DNA of 64,000 nucleotides from positions 62,001-126,000 of the forward strand of contig CAINNJ010000039.1 of assembly GCA_903851195.1 (NCBI GenBank), written 5' to 3'. Within the stretch, counting starts at the first letter, position 1, and each line of letters opens with the position of its first letter. The translations under genes were made by a program, and so were the position numbers. Below are positions 9,278 through 17,785 of this stretch, in pieces. This DNA is from an uncultured Acidobacteriia bacterium (GTDB lineage Bacteria > Acidobacteriota > Terriglobia > Bryobacterales > Bryobacteraceae). The notes beneath the pieces are model-generated. The model saw only the letters and a list, made by a program, of their open reading frames with translations. It searched no databases and was not told the DNA's origin.

Positions 9278-9535
9278 TTAGAAAAGTTCGTCGATCGCGG
9301 CGGCCAGTTTGTAATCTTTGCCGGAAACGCCGTTGATGGTGTGGGTAAAAAGCGTGACTTCCACCTTGCCCCAGGCAAGAAGGATATCGGGATGATGGTT
9401 CTGGTCTTCCGCGGCCGCGCCGATGCGGTTCACGAAATCCAGAGCCCGAATAAAATCGGGAAACTTAAAAACTTTATGCAGATGGTGGCCGTCCACCAGT
9501 TCCCAGCCTGTCAGTTCTTCCGGCATCGCGCGCAC
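9278..9535 (-). CDS. phhB: Pterin-4a-carbinolamine dehydratase
   Basis: An 85-residue protein with the family signature EDQNHHPDI and the usual start LTGWELVDG. It dehydrates 4a-hydroxytetrahydrobiopterin, recycling the cofactor of aromatic amino acid hydroxylases. No hydroxylase gene is in view. Its start lies inside the end of the perR gene: the overlap is 25 bases with the first ATG, less with the in-frame ATG at 9526. Translation is therefore likely coupled to perR. Its place in a peroxide operon is unusual. Confidence 0.88.
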   Translation of the reverse strand: MRAMPEELTGWELVDGHHLHKVFKFPDFIRALDFVNRIGAAAEDQNHHPDILLAWGKVEVTLFTHTINGVSGKDYKLAAAIDELF

Positions 9536-9945
9536 TCCCCTCTCAGAACCAGTTCATACGTTCGGATGCTGCGGCTGCCCGCTTCGGTTCCGGGAACGGC
9601 GGGAATTTCAAACCAGTCCACATCCTCCACCGCGCCACACCGGTCGCACACAAAATGGTGGTGCCGGTCCAGATTGGCGTCGTAACGCGCGGCCTTGCCG
9701 TCCAGCGTAAACTCGCGCACCAGACCGGCTTCCACCAGCGCATGCAGCGTGTTGTAAACCGTCGCTTTGGAAGCCCTCGCATGACGCTTGTTCAGCGCCT
9801 GCCAGAGTTCTTCCACGGTGGCGTGATCGGGCCGGGTCAGCAAGTGCTCCAGCACGAAATAGCGCTGCGGGGTGCGGCGCACGCCGGCGCGCCCGAAGGC
9901 CTCGCCGATGCGCTCCGCCGTCTCCGATCTGGAAAGCGTCTTCAC
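9511..9945 (-). CDS. perR: Fur-family repressor, PerR-like peroxide sensor
   Basis: A 144-residue Fur-family regulator: winged helix in the first 85 residues, then a dimerisation domain with two structural zinc CxxC motifs (CDRCG and CARC). Against Bacillus PerR the regulatory metal residues line up: an Asp in RYD, followed at the right spacing by the HHH that supplies His91/His93, and a His in PDHATVEEL matching His37. Fur proper has Glu instead of that Asp, which favours PerR. Position at the head of an ahpC-ahpD operon supports sensing of peroxide through metal-catalysed histidine oxidation. Confidence 0.82.
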   Translation of the reverse strand: MKTLSRSETAERIGEAFGRAGVRRTPQRYFVLEHLLTRPDHATVEELWQALNKRHARASKATVYNTLHALVEAGLVREFTLDGKAARYDANLDRHHHFVCDRCGAVEDVDWFEIPAVPGTEAGSRSIRTYELVLRGECARCRKN

Positions 9946-9951
9946 GTATTT

Positions 9952-9979
9952 GAAACGATTCTTACCTTAGAAACAATTC
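9952..9979. promoter_or_regulatory. Candidate PerR operator: near-perfect direct repeat
   Basis: Two ten-base copies, GAAACGATTC (9952-9961) and GAAACAATTC (9970-9979), differ at one base and start 18 bases apart, in an AT-rich patch 7 to 34 bases upstream of the perR start. The inner part also reads as TTCT-n6-AGAA. A Fur/PerR-type site here would give autoregulation of the whole operon and could also touch rsmB, which starts about 70 bases away on the other strand. Confidence 0.5.
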
Positions 9980-10047
9980 GAATATAGCGGCCGCGGAGGA
10001 AAAGCGCAAGTGCCGGCGACGGACCATCCCCTAAACTTGTATTCAGA

Positions 10048-11184
10048 ATGAAACTCGCCCCGGCCCGGCAGGCCGCGTTCGGAGCTCTGCTCGCCGTGGA
10101 TCGCGGCGCCTGGTCGGCCGAAGCGCTGGCCGCCAAATCCGCCCATCTCGATGCCCGCGACGCGGGCCTCGCTTCCGATATCGTCTTCGGCACGCTGCGT
10201 CACCATGGCGAACTCGACGCCGTTATTCGCCTCTGTTCGAACCGTTCCGTCGATCATCTGGATATCGCGGTCCGCATCGCTCTCGAGATGGCCATTTATC
10301 AGCTGATGTTTCTGGATCGCGTGCCGGATCACGCCGTCGTGAACGACTCGGTGGAACTGGCGCGCCGCGCCGGCAAGGAATCGGCCGTGCCCTTCGTGAA
10401 TGCGGTGCTGCGGCGCGTGCTGCGCGATCCGGTGACCGTTCCGGAAAGCGCCGCGACCCCGCCCTGGCTGCTCGCGCGCTGGGTGGCGCAGTACGGTGAA
10501 GAGACTGCGGCGAAGATCGCCCACGCCAGCCTTTCGCCGCCCGAACGATTTATCCGCGTCGGCAAAGCCGAGCCGCCCGAAGGCGCTCTCGCTACCGAAT
10601 TGCCGGGATGTTATCTGCTGCCTTCGGGCGACCCCGGCCCGTTCCGGTTCCAGGACATCGGCTCGCAATCCGTCGTTCCGCTGCTCGACCTTCGCGCGGG
10701 TCAGACGTTCCTCGACGTGTGCGCCTCGCCGGGGAACAAGACGGCGCAGGCGCTGGAGACTCCGCTGCACGCCGTGGCCTGCGACGTGCACCTCAGCCGC
10801 GCGAAACTCCTGCTTGCGCTGGGCATTCCCGTGGTCGCAACCGACGCCTCGAAACCGCTGCCGTTCCGGACACAGTTCGACCGCATCCTGGTGGACGCCC
10901 CGTGTACAGGCACGGGCACGCTGGCGCGAAATCCCGAAATCAAATGGCGGCTGAAGAACGACGACGTTTTCGATCTGCGCCGGCGTCAGAAGGCCATTCT
11001 GAAGAACGCGCTGGAACGGCTCGCGCCCGGCGGCCTGCTGGTCTATTCCACGTGTTCGCTCGAACGGGAAGAGAATCAGGACGTGATCGAAGCCTCCGGC
11101 GCGGCCATCGTCAAAACCATGCAGCGTCTTCCGGGACGCGACCCCGGCGACGGCTTCTTCGCCGCCGTGCTTTCGGCATCCTGA
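10048..11184 (+). CDS. rsmB: 16S rRNA (cytosine(967)-C5)-methyltransferase
   Basis: A 378-residue protein with an N-terminal NusB-like RNA-binding helical domain (about residues 1-130) and a C-terminal Rossmann methyltransferase. SAM-site motif FLDVCASPGNKTAQAL, the DAPCTGTGTLARNPEIKW motif and YSTCSLEREEN carry the two cysteines used by m5C RNA methyltransferases. Somewhat shorter than E. coli RsmB (429 residues), mainly in the linker. Divergent from perR. No other translation genes such as fmt or def are next to it here. Confidence 0.9.
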   Translation: MKLAPARQAAFGALLAVDRGAWSAEALAAKSAHLDARDAGLASDIVFGTLRHHGELDAVIRLCSNRSVDHLDIAVRIALEMAIYQLMFLDRVPDHAVVNDSVELARRAGKESAVPFVNAVLRRVLRDPVTVPESAATPPWLLARWVAQYGEETAAKIAHASLSPPERFIRVGKAEPPEGALATELPGCYLLPSGDPGPFRFQDIGSQSVVPLLDLRAGQTFLDVCASPGNKTAQALETPLHAVACDVHLSRAKLLLALGIPVVATDASKPLPFRTQFDRILVDAPCTGTGTLARNPEIKWRLKNDDVFDLRRRQKAILKNALERLAPGGLLVYSTCSLEREENQDVIEASGAAIVKTMQRLPGRDPGDGFFAAVLSAS

Positions 11185-11196
11185 AACGAACGGGAA

Positions 11197-11571
11197 TTAC
11201 GGTGCGGGCGTGGCGAGCGGCTTGCCCTTTTCCACCACGTAGACGGCCGCCAGTTGCACCGGCACGGTGCCCTTGTTCTGCGCATCGTGCTTCGCGCCCG
11301 CCGGAATCTGAAACGCCTCGCCGGTCTTCACGTGCAGCGGCGGTTCCCCTTCCACCAGCACTTCCAGTTCGCCCGCCATCACATAGCTGATCTCTTCGCC
11401 CGCATGCGTGTGACGCCCGGCCGAACTGCCCGGCGCGATCTCTACCTTCGCCACCACGGCTTCACGCCCGGGCACGGAAATGTCCTTCTTCTGAACGATG
11501 GTGCGCTTGATCCCCGGATTCTGCGCGCAGAGGAGAGCGGCGGCGGCAAGCGACAGAGCAAGAATTTTCAT
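11197..11571 (-). CDS. Secreted cupin-domain protein
   Basis: A 124-residue protein with a signal peptide (MKILALSLAAAALLCA) followed by one cupin domain. The cupin motifs are visible: GRHTHAGEEISYVMAGE, with the metal-binding His/His/Glu, and later GEAFQIPAGAKHDAQN with the second His. An in-frame ATG seven codons upstream exists, but the start at 11571 has GGAGAA at good spacing and begins the signal peptide directly. Function unknown; such proteins are common periplasmic cupins of Acidobacteria. Divergent from nadB. Confidence 0.78.
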   Translation of the reverse strand: MKILALSLAAAALLCAQNPGIKRTIVQKKDISVPGREAVVAKVEIAPGSSAGRHTHAGEEISYVMAGELEVLVEGEPPLHVKTGEAFQIPAGAKHDAQNKGTVPVQLAAVYVVEKGKPLATPAP

Positions 11572-11626
11572 GGGTTCTCCGAATCTGTTCAATCTTACTG
11601 CTTTCGCCCCGCTCGCCGCGTTGCGT

Positions 11627-11716
11627 ACCGCACCGCCCCTACCGCCCCGGCGCCCCGGCCGCCCCGCCCTAACCGCACCGCCCCTGCCGCCCGGGCGCCC
11701 CGCCCGCCGGTTGTTA
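11627..11716. repeat. Imperfect tandem duplication, 45-bp unit
   Basis: Two C-rich copies start with the same ACCGCACCGCCCCT block at 11627 and 11672; only the ninth-plus bases diverge (TACCGCCCCGG against TGCCGCCCGGG). They lie between the divergent cupin and nadB genes, ending about ten bases before the nadB start. Strong strand asymmetry (almost no G/A runs) suggests slippage-prone DNA. Confidence 0.6.
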
Positions 11717-11726
11717 AAATCGGAGT

Positions 11727-13252
11727 TTGGCGACAGACTGCGATTTTCTTGTCATCGGCGCCGGCGTCGCCGGACTCCGCGCGGCCATTGAACTGGCGAA
11801 GGCGGGCAGCGTTCTGGTAATCGCCAAGGACTCGCTTCGGGAGTCCTCCTCCGAATACGCACAGGGCGGCATCGCGGTCGCGCTCAGTGACGACGATGAG
11901 GTCGCGCTCCACGAACAGGACACGCTCTATGCCGGTGACGGCCTCTGCAATCAGACGGCGGTGCACACGCTGGTCGAAGAGAGGGCCCGTCGGATATTCA
12001 GGATCTGATCGACTGGGGCGCCGAGTTCGATCGCGACGGTCTCCGCCTCGCCTTTACCCGCGAGGGCGCCCACAGCCGCAACCGGATCCTGCATGCGCAC
12101 GGGGATTCCACGGGTCGCGAAATCGCGCGCACACTGTTCAAAAAAGCTTCCTCGCTGCCGAACGTGCAGTTCGAAAGCTATGCCGCGATTACCGATCTGT
12201 TGCTCGCGGGCGATCGCGCGGCCGGCGCCGTGGTTTTCGAGGAAAAGCAGAATCGCCTCCGCCACGTGCGGGCCCGCGCGGTCCTGCTGGCCACCGGCGG
12301 TCTGGGCCGCGTGTTCAAAGAAACCACCAATCCCGACGTCGCCACCGGCGATGGAGTCGCCATGGCGTGGCGTGCCGGCGCGCGGATCGGCAATATCGAA
12401 TTCGTCCAGTTCCACCCCACGGCTCTGCATCTGGATAACGCCCCGCGCTTCCTCCTGTCGGAGGCGTTGCGTGGCGAAGGCGCCGTTCTGCGCAACCGCA
12501 AAGGCGAGGCCTTCATGGGCCGTTATCACGAGCTGAAGGATCTGGCGCCCCGGGACGTGGTCTCTCGCGCCATCGTCTCGGAAATGCACCGCACCGGCTC
12601 GCCTCACGTCTGGCTGGATCTCACCTCGCGCGACGCGTCCTTCATTCGGGACCGCTTCCCCCGGGTCTATGAAACCTGCCTGCGCTATGGCGTCGACATC
12701 GCCACGACGCCCGCGCCCGTGCACCCGGCGGCGCACTACGCAATGGGCGGAGTCACCACGGATCTGGAGGGCCGAAGCAGCATCGCGGGCCTCTATGCGG
12801 CCGGCGAGGTGGCCTGCACGGGCGTGCATGGCGCGAACCGCCTGGCCAGCAATTCCCTGTTAGAGGCATTGGTCTTCGGCGCCCGCGCGGGACGCTCGAT
12901 GAGCAAGCTTCCGGCCGGGGATTCCGATGCCCCCGCGTTCCATTCCCCCATGCGAACGCCCGTGTTTACGGAAGACGAACTCCGCGACCTGACCTGGAGG
13001 AACTGTGGCATCGTCCGTGAGCGGGAAGGCCTCGAAACCGTGATTCACCGCATGGAGGCTCTCGAATGGAATCCCGTTACCCAGCCATCGCTCGGAGAGA
13101 TCGAGTTGCGCAATCTTTGCGAGGTAGCCGCTCTGATCGCCCGCGGCGCGTTGTGGCGCGAAGAGAGCCGCGGCGCGCACTACCGCAGTGATTTCCCGGA
13201 GAAGCAGGAGGCGTTTCGCATGGCTTCTTCTTTGGAATCGCTCGGGTTGTAG
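11727..13252 (+). pseudogene. nadB: L-aspartate oxidase, split by a 2-base frameshift
   Basis: NadB oxidises L-aspartate to iminoaspartate, the first step of de novo NAD synthesis. The first part (TTG start, to a stop at 12006-12008) has the FAD motif VIGAGVAGLRAAIELA and the SSEYAQGGIAVAL block. Homology then jumps two bases in frame: after LVEE (about 11979) the sequence should read GPSDIQDLIDWGAEFDRDG, which is found in the other frame. An extra AG in GAAGAGAGGG explains it. The rest is intact: HSRNRILHAHGD, VQFHPTAL, HPAAHYAMGG. Restored length would be 507 residues, normal for NadB. It may be a sequencing error, a true mutation or programmed slippage. Confidence 0.85.
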
Positions 13253-13496
13253 CCGCCGGACACGGCTGAACGGGTTGTTCCGCTGGCTGACGCGCCGCGG
13301 CGGCTCCCGAGCTTTTGAGGAACTCGCGCACAACGGACTCGCTTCCGGCGGCCAAATCCGCCGAGTCCCTCATTCCCCTGGTGCCGCCGAAAGCGGCCTG
13401 TGCGCTTCTCTGGAACTCGCCACCGCCGCGCGCGCGGAATTCGTCCCGTAGTTCCTTTCCTCGCCGGACACACGCCGCAATGATTCAATTGTTGGC

Positions 13497-15329
13497 ATGA
13501 GATTCACGCTTGCGGTCGTCCTCCTGACAGCTCTTCGGCTGAACGCGCAGAACGATTGGCCTGTCTACGGGCACGATCCCGGCGGGCTTCGCTACTCGCC
13601 TCTCACGCAGATCAATCCGAAAAACGCGGGTCGCCTCGAAAGGGCCTGGACATTTCACAGCGGCAAGGCCGGTTCGCAGGTCACTCCGCTCGTGATCGGC
13701 GGCATCATGTACATCACGGCCCCCAACGGCATCTATGCGCTGGAGCCGGAGACCGGCAAGGTGCTCTGGAAATACGCCTTCGCCAGCGTGGTCACGCGGC
13801 GGGGCGTCGCCTACTGGCCGGGGGATAAGACCACGCATCCGCGCGTTTACGCAAGCGCGGGCAGCGACCTGGTGGCCATCGACGTCACCACTGGCAAACT
13901 GGCGCCCGGCTTCGGTGAAGAGGGGCTGGTCGATATGAAGAAAGGCGTGCTCGGCGATCTGCCGGACGCGCGCCTCACCATGGCCTCTCCTCCCGCCGTT
14001 TACAAAGACATCCTCATCACGGGCAGCAACAACAACGAGCCCGCGCCCAGCGCCGGCGCTTACGGCGATATCCGCGGCTGGGACGCCCGCACGGGTAAAC
14101 TGCTGTGGACCTTCCACACCGTCCCCCGGAAAGGCGAACCGGGCAACGAGACCTGGCCCGGCGACAGCTGGAAAAACCGCTCCGGCGTGAACAACTGGGG
14201 CTTCATGACCGTCGACGTGGAGCGCGGCCTTGTCTTCATTCCGCTCGGCTGTCCCACTTCCGATTTTTACGGGGCGGACCGGCCAGGCAACGGTCTCTAT
14301 GGAAATTCCCTGGTCGCGCTGGACGCGGCCACCGGCAAACTGAAGTGGCACCAGCAACTGGTCCATCACGATCTGTGGGATTACGATCTGGCGGCGCCCC
14401 CCGCGCTGTTCGACGTAACGCGGGACGGCCGGAAGATTCCCGCCGTCGCTCAGATCACGAAAATGGGCATGCTGTTCGTCTTTGACCGGACCACCGGCAA
14501 ACCGGTCTACGGGATGGAAGAACGGCCCGTGCCGCAGTCGAAAGTGCCTGGCGAAAAGACGTCACCAACCCAGCCTTTTCCCGTGAAACCCGAGCCCCTC
14601 GCGAAGCTTTCCTTCACCAAAGACCAGCTTTACTCGAAGACACCGGAACATGCCGCCTTCTGCAAGGCTCTCTACGAAGACCAGCACCTCGGCGGCGCCA
14701 GCCCGTACCAGCCGTTTCCCCTCGAAGGCAACGCTCTCACCTGGCCCAGTACCCTCGGCGGCGGCAACTGGAGCGGCGTCTCGGTCGATCCGAAACTGGG
14801 CTACGTTTTCACCAACATTATGAATCTGGCGCAGTGGGGCCATATGGAGAAGAAAACGGATGAGAAGACCGGCGAGGTGACTTACGCGCGGGCGGCGGCC
14901 TTCGGCGGCAGTTATGCGCGCTTCTGGGATCCCGCCAATCACATCCCCTGTCAGGAACCGCCGTTCGGGGAACTCGTCGCCATCAACTCAGCCACCGGCG
15001 ATATCGCGTGGCGCGTCCCGCTGGGAATCGTGGAAGAACTGGAGGAAAAGGGGGTTCACAACACCGGCGCGCTGAATCTGGGCGGCAGCATCGCAACGGC
15101 TTCCGGACTGGTGTTTATCGGAGCCACCAACGACAACCGGATCCGCGCCTTTGAATCGAAAACGGGCCGGGAACTTTGGGCGGGCAAACTGGATGCCGAC
15201 GGTCAGGCCACCCCGATTACCTACATGGGCAAAGACGGCCGGCAATACGTGGCCATTATGGCCGGTGGGGGAAGCTACTGGGGCGCGCCCGCCGGAGACG
15301 CGCTGATTGCCTTCGCGCTTCCGAAATAA
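13497..15329 (+). CDS. Secreted PQQ-dependent dehydrogenase (quinoprotein glucose dehydrogenase-like)
   Basis: A 610-residue protein with a signal peptide (about residues 1-17, ending LNA) and repeated beta-propeller blades: WPVYGHDPGGLRYSPLTQIN at the start, IYALEPETGKVLWKY, IRGWDARTGKLLWTFH, VALDAATGKLKWHQQLVHHDLWDYD, and the closing GKDGRQYVAIMAGGGSYWG. This is the soluble PQQ propeller family, which oxidises sugars or alcohols in the periplasm. No membrane helices of the Gcd type are seen. No pqq synthesis genes are in the window. It is monocistronic, with a hairpin 33 bases after the stop. Confidence 0.88.
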   Translation: MRFTLAVVLLTALRLNAQNDWPVYGHDPGGLRYSPLTQINPKNAGRLERAWTFHSGKAGSQVTPLVIGGIMYITAPNGIYALEPETGKVLWKYAFASVVTRRGVAYWPGDKTTHPRVYASAGSDLVAIDVTTGKLAPGFGEEGLVDMKKGVLGDLPDARLTMASPPAVYKDILITGSNNNEPAPSAGAYGDIRGWDARTGKLLWTFHTVPRKGEPGNETWPGDSWKNRSGVNNWGFMTVDVERGLVFIPLGCPTSDFYGADRPGNGLYGNSLVALDAATGKLKWHQQLVHHDLWDYDLAAPPALFDVTRDGRKIPAVAQITKMGMLFVFDRTTGKPVYGMEERPVPQSKVPGEKTSPTQPFPVKPEPLAKLSFTKDQLYSKTPEHAAFCKALYEDQHLGGASPYQPFPLEGNALTWPSTLGGGNWSGVSVDPKLGYVFTNIMNLAQWGHMEKKTDEKTGEVTYARAAAFGGSYARFWDPANHIPCQEPPFGELVAINSATGDIAWRVPLGIVEELEEKGVHNTGALNLGGSIATASGLVFIGATNDNRIRAFESKTGRELWAGKLDADGQATPITYMGKDGRQYVAIMAGGGSYWGAPAGDALIAFALPK

Positions 15330-15361
15330 AACCGCCGAAATAAGACCGCCGCAAAACAGAA

Positions 15362-15389
15362 AAGGGACAGGCGGCTTCGCTTGTCCCTT
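15362..15389. terminator. Bidirectional terminator-like hairpin
   Basis: A 12-bp stem, AAGGGACAGGCG paired with CGCTTGTCCCTT (one G-T pair), closes on a four-base loop. It lies between the convergent PQQ dehydrogenase and acidic-protein genes. On the minus strand the stem is followed by a T-rich TTCTGTTTT tract, so it best serves the acidic-protein gene; on the plus strand the tail is A-rich. Confidence 0.7.
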
Positions 15390-15433
15390 CTCTGAAAAAA
15401 CGAATACGCAGAAAGGTCTCCCGCGCAGCCCGC

Positions 15434-15706
15434 CTACTCTTCGTCGTCTTCTTCCTCGACGTCCTCTTCCAGATCGTCTTCATCGAAGTCTTCATCTTCC
15501 TCGTCGAGGTCGTCTTCGTCGTCCTCGTCTTCAAGATCGTCCTCGTCTTCGAGATCTTCGTCTTCTTCTTCCTCGTCTTCGTCCTCATCTTCGAGGTCGT
15601 CGTCTTCGGCGGTATCTTCTTCGAGTTCGTCGAAGCCCAAATCGTCAGGGTTGCGCCTGGGCGGACTCAACTCCCATTCATTCGCAAAGTTGTCCAGGTA
15701 TGCCAT
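15434..15706 (-). CDS. Small, extremely acidic hypothetical protein
   Basis: A 90-residue protein. The first 20 residues (AYLDNFANEWELSPPRRN) look like ordinary folded or binding sequence; the remainder is almost only Asp and Glu with a few Leu and Phe. The ATG at 15706 has GAGG four bases upstream and is preferred over the ATG at 15748. The strand bias and repetitive GAN codons would produce spurious open frames on the other strand, but the conserved-looking N-terminus, ribosome site and downstream terminator favour a real gene. Possible roles are nucleic-acid mimicry, histone-like chaperoning or metal buffering; none can be shown here. Confidence 0.65.
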   Translation of the reverse strand: MAYLDNFANEWELSPPRRNPDDLGFDELEEDTAEDDDLEDEDEDEEEEDEDLEDEDDLEDEDDEDDLDEEDEDFDEDDLEEDVEEEDDEE

Positions 15707-15885
15707 ATTTCCTCTTGCCTCAAAATGCTGTGGATTGAAGCCTTGCAAGACCGCAGCCCCATCGCCGGCCCACCGCTGGTCTTTACTGCTCCTTCGTTTG
15801 CAGTTTACACGGTCGCTCGCTCTGGCGGGCGTGAAAACAGGATGCCTCCCGGAATCGCTGCGTTACACTGAAATTTCAACAACAA

Positions 15886-16425
15886 ATGAAGCAAAGAATT
15901 CGCTCCACTACGGTGCTCTGTGTGCGCCGGGACGGCAAGGTCGTGATGGCGGCGGACGGGCAGGTCACTCTGGGCTCGGAAGTGCTCAAATCCAAAGCGA
16001 AAAAGCTGCGGCGCCTGTATAACGATAAAATCCTCGCGGGCTTCGCGGGCTCCACCGCGGACGCTTTTTCCCTCTTCGCCCGGTTCGAAGGCAAACTGGA
16101 ACAATTTAACGGGAATCTGTCGCGCGCCGTTGTGGAACTGGCCAAGGAATGGCGCACCGATAAAATTCTTCGCCACCTCGAAGCCCTGCTGCTGGTGGCG
16201 GACACAAAAAATACCTATATTCTGAGCGGCAACGGAGATGTCATCGAACCGGACGAGAGTATCGCGGCCATCGGCTCGGGCGCGCCCTACGCGCTGTCCG
16301 CTTCCACCGCCCTGCTTCGCCACACGAAACTTTCCGCGCGTCAGATCGTCGATGAAGGTATGAAGATCGCGGGGCAAACGTGTATCTATACAAACGACAA
16401 CGTAACCATCGAGGAACTGGGCTGA
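15886..16425 (+). CDS. hslV: ATP-dependent protease peptidase subunit HslV
   Basis: A 179-residue N-terminal-threonine protease. Mature HslV begins at the first Thr of the TTV motif (T8), so a seven-residue propeptide is removed. The family blocks [25 protein letters not shown] and the G-rich [14 protein letters not shown] segment are all present. Two stacked hexamers form the proteolytic chamber, opened by the HslU ATPase. It is followed after one base by hslU. No clear Shine-Dalgarno sequence is seen before the ATG. Confidence 0.95.
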   Translation: MKQRIRSTTVLCVRRDGKVVMAADGQVTLGSEVLKSKAKKLRRLYNDKILAGFAGSTADAFSLFARFEGKLEQFNGNLSRAVVELAKEWRTDKILRHLEALLLVADTKNTYILSGNGDVIEPDESIAAIGSGAPYALSASTALLRHTKLSARQIVDEGMKIAGQTCIYTNDNVTIEELG

Positions 16426-16426
16426 C

Positions 16427-17785
16427 ATGGTGATCTATCTGCCCAGCCAGTCTGTCGAAGGGGGGCCCGTTCTGGACGAACTGACGCCGCGCGAGATTGT
16501 TCGCGAACTCGACAAGTACGTCATCGGCCAGCCCGACGCCAAGCGCGCCGTGGCCATTGCGCTCCGCAACCGCATGCGGCGTCAGAAGCTTCCGCCCGAG
16601 ATGGCGGAAGACGTGATGCCCAAAAATATCCTGATGATCGGGCCCACCGGCGTCGGCAAAACCGAACTCGCCCGCCGTCTGGCCAAACTCGCCAACTCCC
16701 CGTTCATGAAGGTGGAAGCGAGCAAGTTCACTGAGGTCGGATACGTCGGCCGCGACGTGGAATCCATCATCCGCGATCTCGTCGATATTTCCATCGACAT
16801 GGTGCGGGAGGAAAAGCTGGACGAAATCGGCGATCGCGCGGAAACCGCGGCGGAGAACCGCCTGCTCGATCTCCTTGTCCCGCCTTCGCCCGAAAACACC
16901 GACGACAATTCGAAAACCCGCGAGAAGCTGCGCGACCGCCTGCGCGACGGCAAACTCGACGAGCGCATGGTCGAACTGGAAGTGAAAGACCGCGGCCCGT
17001 CGTTTGAAATCGCCAGCAACGTGAACCTGGAAGAGATGGGCATGAACATCAAGGAGATGCTTCCCGCCATGTTCGGCCAGCGCTCCAAACGCCGCAATAT
17101 GCGCGTGGCGGACGCTCTCGATTATCTGATCCAGGAAGAAGAGCAGAAGCTCATCGACATGGATCAGGTCACGCGGATCGCGCTCGAACGCGTGGAAACC
17201 AGCGGCATCGTGTTCCTCGACGAGATCGACAAGATCGCCGGCCGCGAAGGTGGCCACGGCCCCGATGTGAGCCGCGAAGGCGTGCAGCGGGATATTCTGC
17301 CCATCGTGGAAGGCACCACCGTCAATACCCGTTACGGCTTCGTCCGTACGGATCACATTCTGTTCATCGCCGCGGGCGCGTTCCATGTGTCCAAGCCCAG
17401 CGATCTGATTCCCGAACTGCAGGGCCGGTTTCCGATCCGGGTCGAACTGAAATCGCTCTCCGTGGACGATTTTGTCCGCATCCTCAAAGAGCCGAAGAAC
17501 GCGCTCGCCAAGCAGTACACGGCGCTGCTCGAAACCGAGGGGATCAAGCTCAATCTCACCGATGACGCGCTGCAGGAAGTCGCGCGTTTCGCCGCCCAGG
17601 TGAATGAGACGTCCGAAAACATCGGCGCGCGCCGCCTGCATACCATCATGGAAAAGCTGCTCGAAGAGATTTCTTTCGAGGGTCCCGATCTGAAGAAAAA
17701 GAACGTGAAGGTGGATTCGGCCTATGTTCGCCGGCAACTCGCCGACATCGTCAAAGATCAGGATCTGAGCCGCTATATTCTGTGA
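16427..17785 (+). CDS. hslU: ATP-dependent protease ATPase subunit HslU
   Basis: A 452-residue AAA+ unfoldase that feeds substrates to HslV. Visible marks are the [20 protein letters not shown] box, Walker A GPTGVGKT (residues 72-79), the pore motif [11 protein letters not shown], an I-domain insertion (about 120-240), Walker [12 protein letters not shown] and a C-terminal ending in YIL that docks into HslV. Starts one base after the hslV stop. Its own stop is overlapped by the GTG start of the next lipoprotein gene (GTGA). Confidence 0.96.
   Translation: MVIYLPSQSVEGGPVLDELTPREIVRELDKYVIGQPDAKRAVAIALRNRMRRQKLPPEMAEDVMPKNILMIGPTGVGKTELARRLAKLANSPFMKVEASKFTEVGYVGRDVESIIRDLVDISIDMVREEKLDEIGDRAETAAENRLLDLLVPPSPENTDDNSKTREKLRDRLRDGKLDERMVELEVKDRGPSFEIASNVNLEEMGMNIKEMLPAMFGQRSKRRNMRVADALDYLIQEEEQKLIDMDQVTRIALERVETSGIVFLDEIDKIAGREGGHGPDVSREGVQRDILPIVEGTTVNTRYGFVRTDHILFIAAGAFHVSKPSDLIPELQGRFPIRVELKSLSVDDFVRILKEPKNALAKQYTALLETEGIKLNLTDDALQEVARFAAQVNETSENIGARRLHTIMEKLLEEISFEGPDLKKKNVKVDSAYVRRQLADIVKDQDLSRYIL

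Noticed and set aside
15434-15640. CRISPR or tandem-repeat array
   Set aside because: The repetitive look comes from runs of Asp/Glu codons; there are no fixed-length repeats with unique spacers.
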